Assembly: GCA_963835135.1 (NCBI GenBank)
Contig: CAWIEF010000001.1
Coordinates: 294,189 to 358,188, forward strand
DNA: 64,000 bases
Source: JAVVHH01 sp963835135
GTDB taxonomy: Bacteria > Pseudomonadota > Alphaproteobacteria > Acetobacterales > Acetobacteraceae
Direction: 5' to 3'
The notes beneath the pieces are model-generated. The model worked only from the letters and a program-made list of their open reading frames with translations, was not told the DNA's origin and searched no databases. A program made the translations under genes and the position numbers. The stretch's first letter is position 1; each line of letters begins with the position of its first letter. Below are positions 34,421 through 43,756 of the stretch, one piece after another.

Positions 34421-35265
34421 AAGGCGTAGCGCAGCGCGATCCGCAGCTTCTCCAACTTCGACAGGCCCACCCGCTGATGCAGGTCCGACCAGCCGCGCTG
34501 CTGCATGCGGTCCAGCAGCGCCGCGTAGGTCGCGCCCATCAGGCGTGCCGGCCGCATCGCTCGTTTGTCGCAACGCGCCATGGCCGCCTCTGCCTGGGTG
34601 AAATGCCGGTGTGCCGCCGCCGCCATCCGCGCGCAGAGCGCCGGCAGCGCCACATGGCCCAGCACCGCGTCCGGATCGGCCGGCATGCCGGCATCCTCCA
34701 GCCACTCGCGCGGCAGGTAGAGTCGTCCGCGCTCCGCATCCTCCGCCACATCGCGCAGGATGTTGGTGAGCTGCAGCGCACGCCCGAGATGCCAGGCCAC
34801 CTGGTCCGCCTCCGCCGACGGATCGCCGAAGGCCCGCACCGACAACCGGCCCACGGCCGCGGCGACCCGGTCGCAATAGAGGTCGAGCGTGGCCAGGTCC
34901 GGCGCCACGATCGCCGTCTCCGTGTCCATCGCCATGCCGTCGATCACGGCGAGGAAGTCCTCTTGGCGCAAGCCATAGGCGGCCACGGCCGGCAGCAGCA
35001 CCCGCGTCACCGCGTCACTGGCCCGACCGGCATAGAGCGTCTCGACCCGCTCACGCCAGTGCGCCAGCCCGGCCAGCTTGTCGGCCATCGGCGCGGGCTC
35101 GTCCGCCACGTCGTCGACCAGGCGGCAGAACGCGTAAATCGCGTACATCGCCGTCCGCCGGTCCCGCGGCAGCACGCGCATGCCGCGGTAGAACGACGTT
35201 CCGGCCCGGCGAACGATCGCCTCGACCTCGCGAATGTCCTCCCGATCCGCCCCCAGCGGCGTCAC
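34417..35265 (-). CDS. hpnD: Presqualene diphosphate synthase HpnD
   Basis: A 282-residue head-to-head prenyl synthase with two aspartate-rich regions (RLVDDVADEP and ILRDVAEDAERGRLYLP). It joins two farnesyl diphosphates into presqualene diphosphate. I choose GTG 35265, which overlaps the hpnC stop as GTGA and has GAGG eight bases upstream. A GTG at 35274 would have its ribosome-binding site too close. Confidence 0.93.
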   Translation of the reverse strand: MTPLGADREDIREVEAIVRRAGTSFYRGMRVLPRDRRTAMYAIYAFCRLVDDVADEPAPMADKLAGLAHWRERVETLYAGRASDAVTRVLLPAVAAYGLRQEDFLAVIDGMAMDTETAIVAPDLATLDLYCDRVAAAVGRLSVRAFGDPSAEADQVAWHLGRALQLTNILRDVAEDAERGRLYLPREWLEDAGMPADPDAVLGHVALPALCARMAAAAHRHFTQAEAAMARCDKRAMRPARLMGATYAALLDRMQQRGWSDLHQRVGLSKLEKLRIALRYAL

Positions 35266-36089
35266 GTCGCCCACCTCAGCGCCCCGAGCAGCGACCCGGC
35301 GACGTCCGCCTTGGCCAACTTGACCCGGCTGGCCAGCGGATCGCCACGGCGCAACCGCCGGGTCAGACGCTGCGCCAAGCCGATGATCACGCCCACCTCC
35401 AGCCGCAGCCGCCGATCCTTGATCTGTTGCGGAAACCGGGCGGCCTCGGCGTTGAGTGCGTCGACCTCATCGAGCACCTGCTCGAACACCCTCCGCAAGC
35501 CAGGCGTCTCCGCCGGCCGCGTCACATCGACGACCGCCGCTCCCGATCCGTCGAGTAGATCTTGCGGTAGGTAGGAGCGGTCGAGGGCACGGAAGTCCTT
35601 GCCGCAATCCTGGAGGTGGTTCAGCACCTGCAGCGAGGCACAGAGCGCGTCGTTCGCCGGCCAGCAGCTCCGGTCCTCGCCGTGCAGCTCCAGCACGTGC
35701 CGCCCGACCGGCATGGCCGAATACCGGCAATAGTCCAGCAACTCCGCCCAGCTCGCATAGCGGGTCTTGGTCGCATCGCGGCGGAACGCCACCAGAAGCT
35801 CCTGCGCATGCACCGGCGAGACCCCCGTCGCGGCCAGGCTCTCCCGCAACGTCACCGCGCTCGGAGAGCCCTCGTCGGTCCGCCCGAGCAACACCGCCTC
35901 CATCCGGTCCAGCCGCGCGACCTTGTCCGCGGCGGCCAGGTCCGGGCTGTCGGCGATATCGTCGCCGTTGCGCGCGAAGCTGTAGAACGCATGAACATGG
36001 GGGCGCAGCGCCTTGCGGATCAGCACCGATCCGACCGGGAAATTTTCGTCCCCGCGGTCCTTGCCCGACCACGTCTCGACAGAACTCAA
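35262..36089 (-). CDS. hpnC: Hydroxysqualene synthase HpnC
   Basis: A 275-residue prenyl synthase relative, paralogous to HpnD. The N-terminal KDRGDENFPVGS is characteristic, and the aspartate-rich regions are NGDDIADSPD and LNHLQDCGKDF. It turns presqualene diphosphate into hydroxysqualene. The only suitable start is TTG 36089, overlapping the hpnB stop as TTGA, since no in-frame ATG occurs before the conserved N-terminus. Confidence 0.92.
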   Translation of the reverse strand: MSSVETWSGKDRGDENFPVGSVLIRKALRPHVHAFYSFARNGDDIADSPDLAAADKVARLDRMEAVLLGRTDEGSPSAVTLRESLAATGVSPVHAQELLVAFRRDATKTRYASWAELLDYCRYSAMPVGRHVLELHGEDRSCWPANDALCASLQVLNHLQDCGKDFRALDRSYLPQDLLDGSGAAVVDVTRPAETPGLRRVFEQVLDEVDALNAEAARFPQQIKDRRLRLEVGVIIGLAQRLTRRLRRGDPLASRVKLAKADVAGSLLGALRWAT

Positions 36090-37198
36090 GGATGGATCTC
36101 CTGATAGGCCCGGCCTTTCCAGACCACGCCGCGACCGCGATGGTGGTCGACCGCCGAGCCGATCGTCGCCAGCAGATAGAAGGTCGCGATCGCCGGCAGG
36201 CCGAGCGCCCAAGCAGGCGACTGGCCGAACCGGCGCAGCGTCGGCAGATACGACATCGTCGACCCGGCCCATGCCGCCGCCGCCATCCACCGCGCCGCCC
36301 CATGCCCGGACAGCGCCACCGCCGGCGGCGCCAGCCAGATCAGCGCCAGCCCCAACACCGTCCCGAGCAGCAGTGCGGGCGAGAGCCGCAACTGCACATA
36401 GGCCGTCCGCGCCACCATCCGCCAGATATCCGCCGGGCCTGGGTAGGGCCGCAGGCTGCGGGCGACCCGGCTATGCCCGAGATAGATGGGCCCGCCTCGC
36501 TTGATCCGCGCCGCCAGCGTCACGTCGTCGATCAGCGCGCCGCGCAGGCTGGCGATGCCACCGATCCGCTCCAGCGCCCCGCGCCGCACCAGCATCGTCC
36601 CGCCAGCGGCCGCGGCCGTACGGCGGGCCGGGTCGTTCACCCACGCAAACGGGTAGAGCAGTTGGAAGAAAAACACGAACGCCGGCACCAGCGCCCGCTC
36701 GGCCGGGCTCGCCGCCCGCAAGGCGACCATCTCCGAGACGAGATCGAGCCGGTCGCGCTCCGCCTTGGCGACCAGGGTCGAGACATGCGCCGGGTCGTGC
36801 AAGATATCGGCGTCGGTCAGCAGGAGGAGCGGGGCCGTGCTGCAGGCGACGCCCTGCTCCACCGCCCAGAGCTTGCCACTCCAGCCCGCCGGCCGCTCCG
36901 CGCCGTCGATCACGGCGAGCCGCTCGTCGCCGATGGCGCGGGCGAGCGCCCCGGTGCCGTCCGTGCTGCGATCGTCCACCACGATGATCCGCAGCGGCCC
37001 GGCATAGTCCTGCGCCAGCAGCGATCGTAGCGACGCGTCGATCCCCTCGGCCTCGTTGCGCGCCGGGATCACCACATCCACCGCCGCCGCATGGATCGGC
37101 CGCGCCGGCGCCAGCACCGGCCCCGCCTGCCAAAAGCGGCCATGCAGCAGCAACAGGTAGGCCCAGGCCAGCAGCGCCACCGCGGCGAGGACGATCAT
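36086..37198 (-). CDS. hpnB: Hopanoid-associated glycosyltransferase HpnB
   Basis: A 370-residue membrane-bound family 2 glycosyltransferase. It has an N-terminal membrane helix, a GT-A domain (DVVIPARNEAEGID, VVDDRSTDGT, LTDADILHDP, then GALIDDVTLA) and three to four C-terminal membrane segments. HpnB proteins are conserved in hopanoid operons, and their exact acceptor is not settled. ATGA overlap with hpnA and TTGA with hpnC. Confidence 0.9.
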   Translation of the reverse strand: MIVLAAVALLAWAYLLLLHGRFWQAGPVLAPARPIHAAAVDVVIPARNEAEGIDASLRSLLAQDYAGPLRIIVVDDRSTDGTGALARAIGDERLAVIDGAERPAGWSGKLWAVEQGVACSTAPLLLLTDADILHDPAHVSTLVAKAERDRLDLVSEMVALRAASPAERALVPAFVFFFQLLYPFAWVNDPARRTAAAAGGTMLVRRGALERIGGIASLRGALIDDVTLAARIKRGGPIYLGHSRVARSLRPYPGPADIWRMVARTAYVQLRLSPALLLGTVLGLALIWLAPPAVALSGHGAARWMAAAAWAGSTMSYLPTLRRFGQSPAWALGLPAIATFYLLATIGSAVDHHRGRGVVWKGRAYQEIHP

Positions 37199-38220
37199 GC
37201 CTTCAAGCGCCCATCCGCCCGGAACCAGGTGACCGCGTCCGCCAGCGCGTCGCGCGCCGGCCGGGGCGCATAGCCCAACTCCGCCATCGCCTTGGCCGAG
37301 CTGAAGAACATCTGCTTCTTCGCCATCCCCAGCATCTCGCGCGTCACCATCGGCTCGATCCCGAACACCTTCGCCGCGCCCTCCATCCCGAGCGCCAGCG
37401 GGATCAGCGCCTTGTGCGGCAGCCGCACCCGGCGCTGCGGCTTGCGCCCCACGACGTCGTCGATCATCAACAGGATCTGCTCGAGCCGCATATCCGTCCC
37501 GCCCAGGATATACGCCTCGCCCACCCGCCCGTGCTCGAGCGCCAGCAGGTGTCCCTCCGCCACGTCGTCCACATGCACCACGTTCAACCCGGTATCGACA
37601 AACGCCGGCATCCGCCCTGCCGCCCCGTCCAGCACCATCTTGCCGGTCGGCGTCGGCTTGATGTCGCGCGGCCCGATCGGCGTCGACGGGTTGACGATCA
37701 CCGCCGGCACGCTCTCGTCGCGCACCAGCCGGCGGACCTCCTGCTCGGCGAGGTATTTCGATTGCTTGTAAACCCCGATGACCTTGGCCGGGTCGACCGG
37801 CGTGTCCTCCGTCCCGGGCGTCCCATCGCCGATCAGCCCGAGCGCGGCCACGCTGCTGCAATAGACGATCCGCTCCACCCCGGCATCGCGCGCCGCGAGC
37901 AGCAGCGCCCGCGTGCCGTCGATATTGGCCTGCATCATCGGCCCGGGCTCCGGCACCCACAACCGGTAATCGGCCGCCACATGCATCACGTAGCGGCATC
38001 CCGCGACCATGGCCGCGAACGTCGAGCTGTCCCGCAGATCGCCCTCGGCCAACTCGGCCGGCAGGTCGGCGACGTTCCGCCGATCGCTGCCGGGTCGCAC
38101 TAGGAGCCGCAAGCGATGGCCTCGCGCCAACAGGGCCCGTGCGACGGCGGAGCCGACGAAGCCAGTGGCGCCGGTGACGAGCGTGAGGGCGGGGGCGGGC
38201 GAGTCGGAATCGTGCGGCAC
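37195..38220 (-). CDS. hpnA: Hopanoid-associated sugar epimerase HpnA
   Basis: A 341-residue extended SDR/NAD-dependent epimerase. The N-terminal LVTGATGFVGSAVARALL binds NAD, and the catalytic YxxxK is YKQSK. Ser in YCSSVAALG completes the set. It is the first gene of the seven-gene hpn operon and starts with GTG 38220. It diverges from the HpnL-like gene across a 48-base gap that must hold both promoters. Confidence 0.9.
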   Translation of the reverse strand: MPHDSDSPAPALTLVTGATGFVGSAVARALLARGHRLRLLVRPGSDRRNVADLPAELAEGDLRDSSTFAAMVAGCRYVMHVAADYRLWVPEPGPMMQANIDGTRALLLAARDAGVERIVYCSSVAALGLIGDGTPGTEDTPVDPAKVIGVYKQSKYLAEQEVRRLVRDESVPAVIVNPSTPIGPRDIKPTPTGKMVLDGAAGRMPAFVDTGLNVVHVDDVAEGHLLALEHGRVGEAYILGGTDMRLEQILLMIDDVVGRKPQRRVRLPHKALIPLALGMEGAAKVFGIEPMVTREMLGMAKKQMFFSSAKAMAELGYAPRPARDALADAVTWFRADGRLKA

Positions 38221-38268
38221 CCGCGCCCTATATCCCAAGCCGCCCCGCCTGGTGTAGTGGCCGGGGCG

Positions 38269-39204
38269 ATGCGTCGCGTTTCCGTCCTGCTGGCCCTGCT
38301 CGGAATCGCGCTGGCGGCAGCCCTGGTCCTGCACTTCGACGCTTGCGACGTTGCGCGGGCCATGATGTCGATCGGCTGGGCCGGCGCGTCGCTCCTGCTG
38401 CTGTTGCAGGGCGGCTTGTTCTGCGTGCTGGGCCTTGCCTGGGCGACCATCCAGCCCGGCATCCGCCCCCGCCTGCTGATCTGGGGCCGCATGGTGCGCG
38501 ACGCGGCGACCACATGCCTGCCCTTTTCGCCGGTCGGGGGCTACCTCCTCGGGATCCGCGCCGTCTCGCTGCGGGGCCCGGCCTGGACCACCGCCGCTGC
38601 CGGCACGGTGGTCGACGTCACGGCCGAACTGACGGCGCAACTGCTCTACGCCCTCTTTGGCGTAGTCGTACTCCTCTTCGCCCGGCCCGGCTCCGACCTG
38701 ATCCTGCCCGTCGGCATCGGCGCCGCTGTTGCATTGACGCTGCTCACCCTCGCGCTGTCGCAGCGCGAGCATTTCGGCCGCGTCGGCGGCGCTCTGTCGA
38801 CCCGGCTGCTCGGCCGGCAGGCGGTCCATGCCGCCACTCTCGGCCACGAAGCCCAGCGCCTCTGCGCCAACCACGCCCGGCTTCTTGCCGCGGTCTGCCT
38901 GCACCTGACCGGCTGGTTGGCTACCGGCATCGGCACCTGGCTCAGCCTGCACCTGCTCGGGCTGGCGACGGCGCTCATCCCCGTGCTGGCGCTCGAGGCG
39001 CTGCTCGATGCCGTCGTCGCGATCGCGTTCGTGGTGCCGGGGGCGGTCGGGGTGCAGGAGGCCGGCTATCTCGGCCTCGGGGCCGTGTTCGGCGTTCCGC
39101 CCGACCTCGCGCTCAGCGTCTCCCTGCTCCGCCGCGCGCGAGAGGCAAGCTGGGGCGTGCCGATCCTCGCATTGTGGCAGTGGCAGGAGCTTCGCCGCCT
39201 ATGA
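38269..39204 (+). CDS. HpnL-like lysylphosphatidylglycerol-synthase-type membrane protein
   Basis: A 311-residue integral membrane protein with about seven to eight hydrophobic segments. The SPVGGYLLGIRAVSLRG and later PGAVGVQEAGYLGLGAVFG patterns match the AglD/MprF transmembrane (flippase-like) family, to which HpnL of hopanoid clusters belongs. A role in moving hopanoid precursors or other lipids is inferred from position. The start could instead be GTG 38257. The stop overlaps the amine-oxidase start (ATGA). Confidence 0.75.
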   Translation: MRRVSVLLALLGIALAAALVLHFDACDVARAMMSIGWAGASLLLLLQGGLFCVLGLAWATIQPGIRPRLLIWGRMVRDAATTCLPFSPVGGYLLGIRAVSLRGPAWTTAAAGTVVDVTAELTAQLLYALFGVVVLLFARPGSDLILPVGIGAAVALTLLTLALSQREHFGRVGGALSTRLLGRQAVHAATLGHEAQRLCANHARLLAAVCLHLTGWLATGIGTWLSLHLLGLATALIPVLALEALLDAVVAIAFVVPGAVGVQEAGYLGLGAVFGVPPDLALSVSLLRRAREASWGVPILALWQWQELRRL

Positions 39205-40418
39205 CCGATCTCGCGGACGGCGTCGTGGTCATCGGCGCAGGCGTGGCCGGCCTCGCCGCGACCCGGCGGCTACGCCAGGCCGGCGTTCCGGTCACCCTCG
39301 TCGAGGCCGCCTCGCGCATCGGCGGCCGCGCTCACACCACGGGGTTCTGCGGCGCGCCGTTCGACCTTGGCGCCACTTGGCTGCACGCCGCCCAGCGCAA
39401 CCCGCTCGTCGCCCTGGCTTTGCCCGAAGACCATCTTCGCAACAGCGACATCGGGCGGTCCGAGCGCGTCTTCATCGCCGGCCGTCCGGCGACAGAGGCC
39501 GAGCGCGCCGCCTACGCCGCCGCGTGGGACCGGCTTGACGGCGTCGTCGCCCCCGCCCTAGCCGGCCCCGACGTCAGCCTCGCCGCCGCGATGGCCCCGA
39601 TGGCTGCCGACCCATGGGCCAGCACCGTTGCGCTCTGGGAGGGCGCGATCATCGCCGCCGCCGACTCCGACGAGCTGAGTTTGCGCGACTGGCACCGCAA
39701 CGCGCTCGACGGCCCGAACATGCAGCCCGGCGATGGCGTCGGCGCCTTCATCGTTCGCCGGCTCGCGACGGAGGCCACGTTGGACACGCCCGTCACCACC
39801 ATCGATTGGGCCGGCCCCGGCGTCCGCGCCGAGACGCCGCGCGGGACGATCCACGCCGCTGCCGCGATCGTCACGGTCTCCACCGGCGTGCTCGCGGCCG
39901 GGTCGATCCGGTTCTCCCCGGCCCTCCCGCCAGACGTCCAGGGCGCCATCGACGCGCTGCCGATGGGCCTGCTCAGCAAAATCGCGCTGCCGCTGCCCCG
40001 CCCGCCCGGCTTCGACGCGGACTCGCTGCTACTGGACCGAACCTGTCCCATCACCTTCAACGCCTGGCCGCACGGACGCCCGTACGTCACCGGCTTCGTC
40101 GGCGGCCGCCTCGCCTGGTCGCTCGCCGCCGACCCGGCAGCGGCATCGCGCTTCGCCCATGACGCCCTGCGCGACATGACCGGCTTGCGTTCAGCAGGCC
40201 AGCCGATGCTGAGCGCATGGGGCACCGACCCGTTCTCTCGCGGCGCCTACGCCTACGCCCGACCGGGCGATGCCGACCAGCGTGACGTGCTCCAAGCCGC
40301 TTTCCCCGCCGAACGCTTGACTTTTGCCGGCGAGGCCGTCCGCACCGACGGCCTCGCCGGAACGGTCGGCGGCGCCTACCTCAGCGGCGCTGCCGCGGCG
40401 GAGCGCCTGCTCCGCTAG
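39201..40418 (+). CDS. Flavin amine-oxidase-like FAD protein
   Basis: A 405-residue flavoprotein with a Rossmann FAD site (VVIGAGVAGLAATRRL, EAASRIGGRAHT) and the C-terminal FAGEAVRTDGLAGTVGGAYLSG motif of monoamine-oxidase-type proteins. It would oxidise an amine or desaturate a lipid. Co-translation with the HpnL-like gene hints at a lipid substrate, but this is only inference. The gene end overlaps the convergent cupin by four bases. Confidence 0.8.
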   Translation: MTDLADGVVVIGAGVAGLAATRRLRQAGVPVTLVEAASRIGGRAHTTGFCGAPFDLGATWLHAAQRNPLVALALPEDHLRNSDIGRSERVFIAGRPATEAERAAYAAAWDRLDGVVAPALAGPDVSLAAAMAPMAADPWASTVALWEGAIIAAADSDELSLRDWHRNALDGPNMQPGDGVGAFIVRRLATEATLDTPVTTIDWAGPGVRAETPRGTIHAAAAIVTVSTGVLAAGSIRFSPALPPDVQGAIDALPMGLLSKIALPLPRPPGFDADSLLLDRTCPITFNAWPHGRPYVTGFVGGRLAWSLAADPAAASRFAHDALRDMTGLRSAGQPMLSAWGTDPFSRGAYAYARPGDADQRDVLQAAFPAERLTFAGEAVRTDGLAGTVGGAYLSGAAAAERLLR

Positions 40419-40786
40419 GCGGGCTCGAAGTCGAACGCGCCATCGGTGGATTGCCAGGTCTGCACGGTCAGCACCTTGGCGCCCTGCTTGCTCTCGTGTG
40501 GGCCATGCACCACGCCCGCCGCATGGGTCAGACAGTCGCCGGCGCGCAGTGTCCTGCCACGATCGACGAGGTCACCGTCGAGCACATAGTGCATCTCGGA
40601 CCCTTTCTGGTGCTTGTGCGCCGGGATCGTTCCACCGGCTGGCAGGTGCACGATCGTCGTCACGACGCCCTTGGCTTGGTCTTCGTTCAAGATCTGGATT
40701 TTGAACTCACCCGTGGCGCCCGGGATCTCGAACACTGTCGGCTCGATCGATCCACTCGGCACCATAACGCTCTTCGTTTCGCTCAT
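40415..40786 (-). CDS. Cupin-domain protein
   Basis: A 123-residue single cupin with metal-ligand-like residues in PAHKHQKGSEMHYV and in HAAGVVHGPHES. No enzyme family can be assigned. Small cupins of this type include sensors, isomerases and dioxygenases. The AGGACGGGCG stretch ahead of the ATG serves as ribosome-binding site. It stands alone between the convergent amine oxidase and tRNA-Gly. Confidence 0.78.
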   Translation of the reverse strand: MSETKSVMVPSGSIEPTVFEIPGATGEFKIQILNEDQAKGVVTTIVHLPAGGTIPAHKHQKGSEMHYVLDGDLVDRGRTLRAGDCLTHAAGVVHGPHESKQGAKVLTVQTWQSTDGAFDFEPA

Positions 40787-40880
40787 CGCCCGTCCTAGCT
40801 CTAGACGGACGGCAACGCCGCGCTGCGCCCCCGGTTGTGCTTGCGGGGCGCGGGCTGGAGGGATAGTGAAGGCCCGGTGG

Positions 40881-40954
40881 GCGGGCGTAGCATAATGGTA
40901 ATGCGGTAGCCTTCCAAGCTACTGACGTGGGTTCGATTCCCATCGCCCGCTCCA
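40881..40954 (+). tRNA. tRNA-Gly (anticodon TCC)
   Basis: The 7-base acceptor GCGGGCG pairs with CGCCCGC, followed by T and an encoded CCA. The D-loop, the anticodon arm with TCC at 40913-40915 and the T-arm GGGTTCGATTCCC are all in place. Length is 74 bases. Confidence 0.97.
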
Positions 40955-40971
40955 GCCCACCAGCCCCCTCG

Positions 40972-42258
40972 TCAGTCGGTGAGCGCGGCGTTGACCATGT
41001 CGCGCAGGACCGACCGATACGGCACGCGCTGCTTCGGCGACTGCATCATCCACACGACGACCAGGTCACGCGCCGGGTCGACCCACATATAGGTACCGCC
41101 GGCGCCGCCCCAGTACCAGTCCCCGGTATCGCCCGGAAACGGGGCGACGCCGGTTTGGGTGCGGACGGCGACGCCCAACCCGAAGCCATAGCCGACGCCT
41201 GGGATGTAATAGGGCCCCGGCTTGACGCTGCCGAGCTGGTCGGACGTCATCATGCGCACGGTCTGCGGGTGCAGCACGCGGTGCCCGTCCAGCGCCCCGC
41301 CCTCGGCCATCGCCTGCAGGAAACGCGCGTAATCCTCGGCCGTGGAGGTCATTCCGCCGCCGCCCGACTGCATCTTCACCGGGTGTCGGGGATCGCTGAA
41401 GTCGGCGTTGACGCCGAAGTTCCGGTCGTCGGCGAACGGCTCCGCGATCCGCCCCTGCCGCGCCGTGTCCGGCACCCCGAAGCCGGTGTCCGTCATACCG
41501 AGCGGCCCCAAGACGTGCGCCTTCTCGTAATCGTAGAGCGACTGCCCCGACACGACTTCGACGATGCGGCCCACCACGTCGATGGCGTAGCTGTAGTCCC
41601 AGGTCGTTCCCGGTTGGTAGCCGAGCGGCAGCTTGGCCAGGCGCGAGACGAAGGTCGCCAAATCCGGATCGCCCTCGTCCAGCTTCGCCTTGACGTACGC
41701 TTTCTTGACCGGGGTATCGCCGAAGAAACCGTAGGTGAGGCCGGCCGAGTGCCGCATCAGGTCCTGCACCGTCATGGCCGACGCCGCCGGAACAAGCTTC
41801 ATTCCGTCCGGCGCGTCCGCCTCCGGCACCCCCACCTGCATCGTTTTGAACTCCGGCAGGTATTTGGCGACCGGATCGTCGAGCCGGAGCTTGCCTGCCT
41901 CGATCAGCGTCAGCGCCGCCACGACCGTGATCGGCTTGCTCATCGAGTAGATGCGGAAGATGTCGTTCACCCTCATCGAATCGTCCGCCGCGACGGGCTT
42001 GTTGCTCGCCTGGGTCGAGGGGGCCTGCGGGTCGCGGCTGCCGAAAGCGTGCTCGTAGCCGACCTTGCCGTGCCGCAGGATCAGCAGCACCGCCCCGGGA
42101 ATGACGTGATCGGCCACGTCATGATTGATCTGCGCGGTGATGGCGTCGAGCTGGTGCGGATCCAGTCCGATGCTGGCCGGATTGGCCCGCGGCAGATCGG
42201 CCGCGGACGCGACGCTCGACACGGCGGCGAACACGCCGGCCAACAAAATTCGCCTCAT
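40972..42258 (-). CDS. Serine beta-lactamase-family hydrolase, exported
   Basis: A 428-residue class C beta-lactamase/esterase-fold protein. It has an N-terminal signal peptide (cleavage near ASAAD), the SxxK nucleophile motif S105-M-S-K108, a YxY in place of the second YxN motif (DYSYAID, near residue 218), and a GGAGG third motif. Many members are esterases or peptidases rather than drug-inactivating enzymes, and resistance should not be assumed. The gene stands alone and convergent to tRNA-Gly. Confidence 0.87.
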   Translation of the reverse strand: MRRILLAGVFAAVSSVASAADLPRANPASIGLDPHQLDAITAQINHDVADHVIPGAVLLILRHGKVGYEHAFGSRDPQAPSTQASNKPVAADDSMRVNDIFRIYSMSKPITVVAALTLIEAGKLRLDDPVAKYLPEFKTMQVGVPEADAPDGMKLVPAASAMTVQDLMRHSAGLTYGFFGDTPVKKAYVKAKLDEGDPDLATFVSRLAKLPLGYQPGTTWDYSYAIDVVGRIVEVVSGQSLYDYEKAHVLGPLGMTDTGFGVPDTARQGRIAEPFADDRNFGVNADFSDPRHPVKMQSGGGGMTSTAEDYARFLQAMAEGGALDGHRVLHPQTVRMMTSDQLGSVKPGPYYIPGVGYGFGLGVAVRTQTGVAPFPGDTGDWYWGGAGGTYMWVDPARDLVVVWMMQSPKQRVPYRSVLRDMVNAALTD

Positions 42259-42332
42259 TCACTTCCTCCCACGCGGCCGTTTTGCGCCGCTGAGGCGACG
42301 GTAGGCCGGCCGATTTGCGCCAGCAACCGATC

Positions 42333-43487
42333 TCAGTGCCGGATCAGGTAATATTGGATCGGAATCGGGAAGGTGATCCGGTCGTCCCGCATCTCGTTGG
42401 TGAACGGCGGCAGTTGCGCGTTCCGCCAGGTCGCCAGCGCCGCCATGTCGAGCCATTGCGAGCCGGACCGCGACAGCACCTCCACGCTCTCGACCCGGCC
42501 GGACCGGTTGACCGTGAGTTGCAGCGTCACCGCCCCTTCCTCGCCATTGGCCGCGGCCTGTTCCGGATAGAAACGGTGCCGCAGCCAGTATTGCAGCAGG
42601 CCGCGGTTCCAATCGGCCGATGCGTTGGCAGCGCGGATCTGCGCGTAGGGGTCCGACGACGCGGGCCCGTTCCGCTCCCGGGGCGGCGAGAGATCGAGCG
42701 AGCGGGACGCCACTGATCCGCGCGCCGCGGGGCGCGGCGCGGCCGGGCCTAGGCTCAGGTCCATCGGACTGGACAGCGTGCCCAGGGCCGGACGCGGAGC
42801 CGGCCGCGCGGCCGGGCGAGCGGCGCGCGGTTGTGGCTCGCTCGGCGGCAGCGGGGGCGGAGGCTGCGGCATAATCGGCTTGGGCGTGGCCGGCGCCGTT
42901 TCTTCGGACGGCAACTCGAGCCGCACGGCGGGCGGCTCGGGCGTGGGCGGGAGCTCGAGCGGCGTCGGCAGCGGGATGGTCGCGGCGTCGGTGGGCAGAG
43001 CGGGCACCACCGGCGGCGGGGCAGCCGTGGCCGGAGCGGGTGGCGCGGTCTGGGCCGGCGCCGGGCTCGGCATGGGCGGACGCGCCGCCTCCGGCGCCGG
43101 CGCCGCCGTCGGTACCGGTGGCGGCGCCGCATCGGCCGCCGGCGGTGGGGCGGTGGCGGCGGTCGGGTCCGGCGTCGAGAGCGGCGTCGGCGCAGGCGGA
43201 CCCGGCAGCGCGTCCGGCGGTGGCGTGATATCCGCGGGCTGGGCCGGCGGCAGGGGTCGGGGCTGCCGAGCGTCGGTGGGGGGCCCGCCGCCACTGGGCC
43301 CCTCGAACACTAGGTCGTACGATGGCGACTGCCCGCCATCCGGAGGCAAGCGCCGGACGGCGTAGCCGAGCAGCGCCAGGATCACCAGCCCGTGCACGAC
43401 GGCTGATGCGGCAAGGCCCCACCGCGGGCCGTCGCCTGCCCTGGCGCCCTCCTGGGGCAGGGCCGGCACGAGCGGCGTCGGCTTCAT
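42333..43487 (-). CDS. TonB-like energy transducer
   Basis: A 384-residue protein with one N-terminal membrane helix (AASAVVHGLVILALLGYAV), a very long proline/alanine-rich periplasmic linker, and a C-terminal TonB domain (VTLQLTVNRSGRVESVEVLSRSG, then LATWRNAQLPPF). It should link the proton-motive force to TonB-dependent outer-membrane receptors. ATG 43487 is chosen because the membrane helix follows directly; an upstream ATG at 43580 adds an unconserved stretch. No exbB/exbD is nearby in the window. Confidence 0.82.
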   Translation of the reverse strand: MKPTPLVPALPQEGARAGDGPRWGLAASAVVHGLVILALLGYAVRRLPPDGGQSPSYDLVFEGPSGGGPPTDARQPRPLPPAQPADITPPPDALPGPPAPTPLSTPDPTAATAPPPAADAAPPPVPTAAPAPEAARPPMPSPAPAQTAPPAPATAAPPPVVPALPTDAATIPLPTPLELPPTPEPPAVRLELPSEETAPATPKPIMPQPPPPLPPSEPQPRAARPAARPAPRPALGTLSSPMDLSLGPAAPRPAARGSVASRSLDLSPPRERNGPASSDPYAQIRAANASADWNRGLLQYWLRHRFYPEQAAANGEEGAVTLQLTVNRSGRVESVEVLSRSGSQWLDMAALATWRNAQLPPFTNEMRDDRITFPIPIQYYLIRH

Positions 43488-43666
43488 CGGACTGGGTTCA
43501 TCGCGGCCCTCATATATGGTCCCGGCGCCGGTGGCGGAAGCATTGCTCCATACGGAGTGCGGGGTGGGGCCACTTGACACGAACGGCCGCGCGCCGTTTC
43601 TACGCGCCTTGCGCCGGAAGTTGCGCCGGGGCTGCGGTGACGCAGGCGGGCGGCTGTCGGTTCTGC

Positions 43667-43743
43667 AGGGGTGTAGCTCAATTGGCTAGAGCGCCGGTCT
43701 CCAAAACCGGAGGTTGAGAGTTCGAGACCCTCCACCCCTGCCA
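43667..43743 (+). tRNA. tRNA-Trp (anticodon CCA)
   Basis: Acceptor AGGGGTG pairs with CACCCCT, followed by G and encoded CCA. The anticodon CCA is at 43701-43703, and the T-arm is GAGAGTTCGAGACCCTC. It lies 13 bases upstream of secE, the usual bacterial tRNA-Trp/secE arrangement. Confidence 0.97.
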
Positions 43744-43756
43744 ATCATGGTGTTAG

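Noticed and set aside
40972..42258. Antibiotic-resistance beta-lactamase
   Set aside because: The fold matches, but the second motif is YxY rather than YxN and there is no AmpR-type regulator. An esterase or peptidase is as likely.
40881..43743. tRNA genes as attachment sites of a genomic island
   Set aside because: I see no repeated tRNA 3' end in the window and no integrase next to either tRNA.
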